This document shows positions 5,155-5,831 of a DNA stretch of 5,831 bases, piece by piece. Made by a program: the position numbers and the translations under genes. The notes beneath the pieces were generated by a model. The model had not been told where the DNA came from, did not search any database, and saw only the letters and a list, made by a program, of their open reading frames with translations. Position 1 is the first letter of the stretch; every line of letters begins with the position of its first letter. The DNA is from Clostridiaceae bacterium (GTDB taxonomy: Bacteria; Bacillota_A; Clostridia; Clostridiales; Clostridiaceae). The DNA lies in assembly GCA_029256485.1 (NCBI GenBank), contig JAQSXU010000238.1, forward strand, positions 1-5,831, written 5' to 3'.

Positions 5155-5712
5155 ATGGCAATAAAAACAGGTAGAAATGGTAATATAAAAATAAGAATTG
5201 ATACAACAAGTGCCACAGCATGGACAACAGGGACAGCTTATACAGTTGGTGCATTAGTAACAAATACAGCAAAGACATATTATTGCAAGACCGCACATAC
5301 TGCTGGGGCTACATTTGATGCAACTGAACAATTAAATTTTATTGAAATAACTGATGGGATGGTAGTCCAAAAAATGAGTTCATGGAAATTAACAATAAAG
5401 CAGAAACTTGTTGATACTAATCATTTTGGAGATAGTGGATGGGATAGTTCAGTTCCAGGTACAAAAGCATGGGATGGTAGTATTGATGGCTCATTCAATG
5501 TAACAGATGATCCTGGACAGAAATTAATTCAATCGGCAGTGGATAGTGGAGCTGAAATAGGACTAGATTTATACGTAGACGAAAATGTAACCACTGAAAA
5601 ATATAGTGGAAATGCTTACATTGAAGAAATAAGTGTAGATACTGCTCCTAAAGATCTAGTTAAATTAGGAATAAAATTTAAGGGAAATGGAGCATTAACA
5701 ATGCCACAATAG
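5155..5712 (+). CDS. Major tail tube protein with carbohydrate-binding-like insert
   Basis: This 185-residue protein builds the inner tube of a siphovirus tail. The tube part opens MAIKTGRNGNIKI (1-13) and resumes at TDGMVVQKMSSWKLTIKQKLVDTNHFGD (66-93), then WDGSIDGSFNVTDDPGQKLI (106-125) and strands to GIKFKGNGALTMPQ. These features (SSWKL, FGD, WDGSxxGxFxxxDDPGQ) are typical of Firmicute tail tube proteins. Between them, residues 19-65 form a separate small module with AW (22-23), GTAYTVGALV (26-35), KTYYCKTAHTAG (40-51) and F54. This is the pattern of carbohydrate-binding-module 5/12-like repeats found in phage tail fibres and chitinases. GGGAGG (5142-5147) lies seven bases before the ATG. 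Position after the tail terminator and before a probable chaperone gene supports the role. Sugar binding by the insert is inferred. Confidence 0.86.
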   Translation: MAIKTGRNGNIKIRIDTTSATAWTTGTAYTVGALVTNTAKTYYCKTAHTAGATFDATEQLNFIEITDGMVVQKMSSWKLTIKQKLVDTNHFGDSGWDSSVPGTKAWDGSIDGSFNVTDDPGQKLIQSAVDSGAEIGLDLYVDENVTTEKYSGNAYIEEISVDTAPKDLVKLGIKFKGNGALTMPQ

Positions 5713-5722
5713 GAGGTAAATT

Positions 5723-5831
5723 ATGAGGGTTGAAACAGTTAAATTTGCAGGTAAGGACATAACTATTAGGGAACAAAAAATAAAAGAGCTAACAAAACTT
5801 TATGATGAATTAGGATCTAATGTTGATGAAA
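5723..5831 (+). CDS. Probable tail assembly chaperone, N-terminal part (partial)
   Basis: An ATG at 5723 follows AGGAGG (5711-5716) by six bases and stays open to the window end (36 codons visible). The product begins MRVETVKFAGKDITIREQKI and continues with a helix ELTKLYDELG. The gene right after a siphovirus tail tube gene normally encodes the tail assembly chaperone (gpG-like), which holds the tape measure protein during tail building, and a short strand start followed by a charged helix suits that. The identity is inferred from position; most of the gene, including any programmed frameshift site, lies outside the window. Confidence 0.65.
   Translation, partial: MRVETVKFAGKDITIREQKIKELTKLYDELGSNVDE

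Noticed and set aside
1..5831. CRISPR array, tRNA, integrase/att site, transposon or defence system.
   Set aside because: No spaced direct repeats, cloverleaf, recombinase or transposase coding, or defence-type genes are visible; every sizeable frame is accounted for by phage structural or accessory genes.

Overview
The window is a piece of a temperate or virulent tailed-phage genome (free phage or prophage) from a low-GC Firmicute, most likely Clostridium or a close relative. The DNA is strongly AT-rich, arginine is mostly AGA/AGG, ATA is a common isoleucine codon, and nearly every gene has a strong AGGAGG-type ribosome binding site. All convincing genes are on the + strand and are packed end to end, mostly with overlaps of a few bases or gaps under 25 bases. 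This is the late head-tail morphogenesis operon of a siphovirus-like phage: no sheath gene separates the tail terminator from the tail tube gene.

Layout. Positions 1-45 hold the last codons of an upstream gene, by synteny probably the portal. Positions 48-1115 encode a minor capsid protein of the Phage_min_cap2 type. Positions 1112-1842 hold a cassette of three small accessory genes not needed for a standard head: an HExxH metallopeptidase-like protein with a TTG start, a 46-residue four-cysteine protein, and a PGDYG-like protein opening KYRKKPVVIEA. The cassette ends at a probable intrinsic terminator (1841-1868). A 115-base intergenic stretch with a second hairpin leads to the scaffold (1958-2536, GP20 type) and the P22-like major capsid protein (2556-3650). 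A nested GGGG/CCCC hairpin follows the capsid gene and abuts the ribosome binding site of the head-tail adaptor (GTG start at 3693). Next come a head-closure protein, an HK97-gp10-like protein, a tail terminator and the major tail tube protein (5155-5712). The window closes inside a probable tail assembly chaperone (from 5723).

How the genes work together. Scaffold and major coat protein co-assemble into a procapsid on the portal, with the minor capsid protein added at the portal or interior. After packaging, the adaptor and closure proteins seal the vertex. The gp10-like and terminator proteins cap the tail, whose tube is built from the tail tube protein with help from the chaperone encoded next.

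The most notable points are: a carbohydrate-binding-module-like insert near the N-terminus of the tail tube protein; the accessory cassette with its terminator inside a late operon; structured RNA candidates flanking the scaffold-capsid pair; and a tyrosine-rich insertion in the adaptor. I see no defence system, CRISPR array, tRNA, integrase or transposon. Most of the window is a conventional morphogenesis module, and all family assignments are recognition by eye, without database searches.
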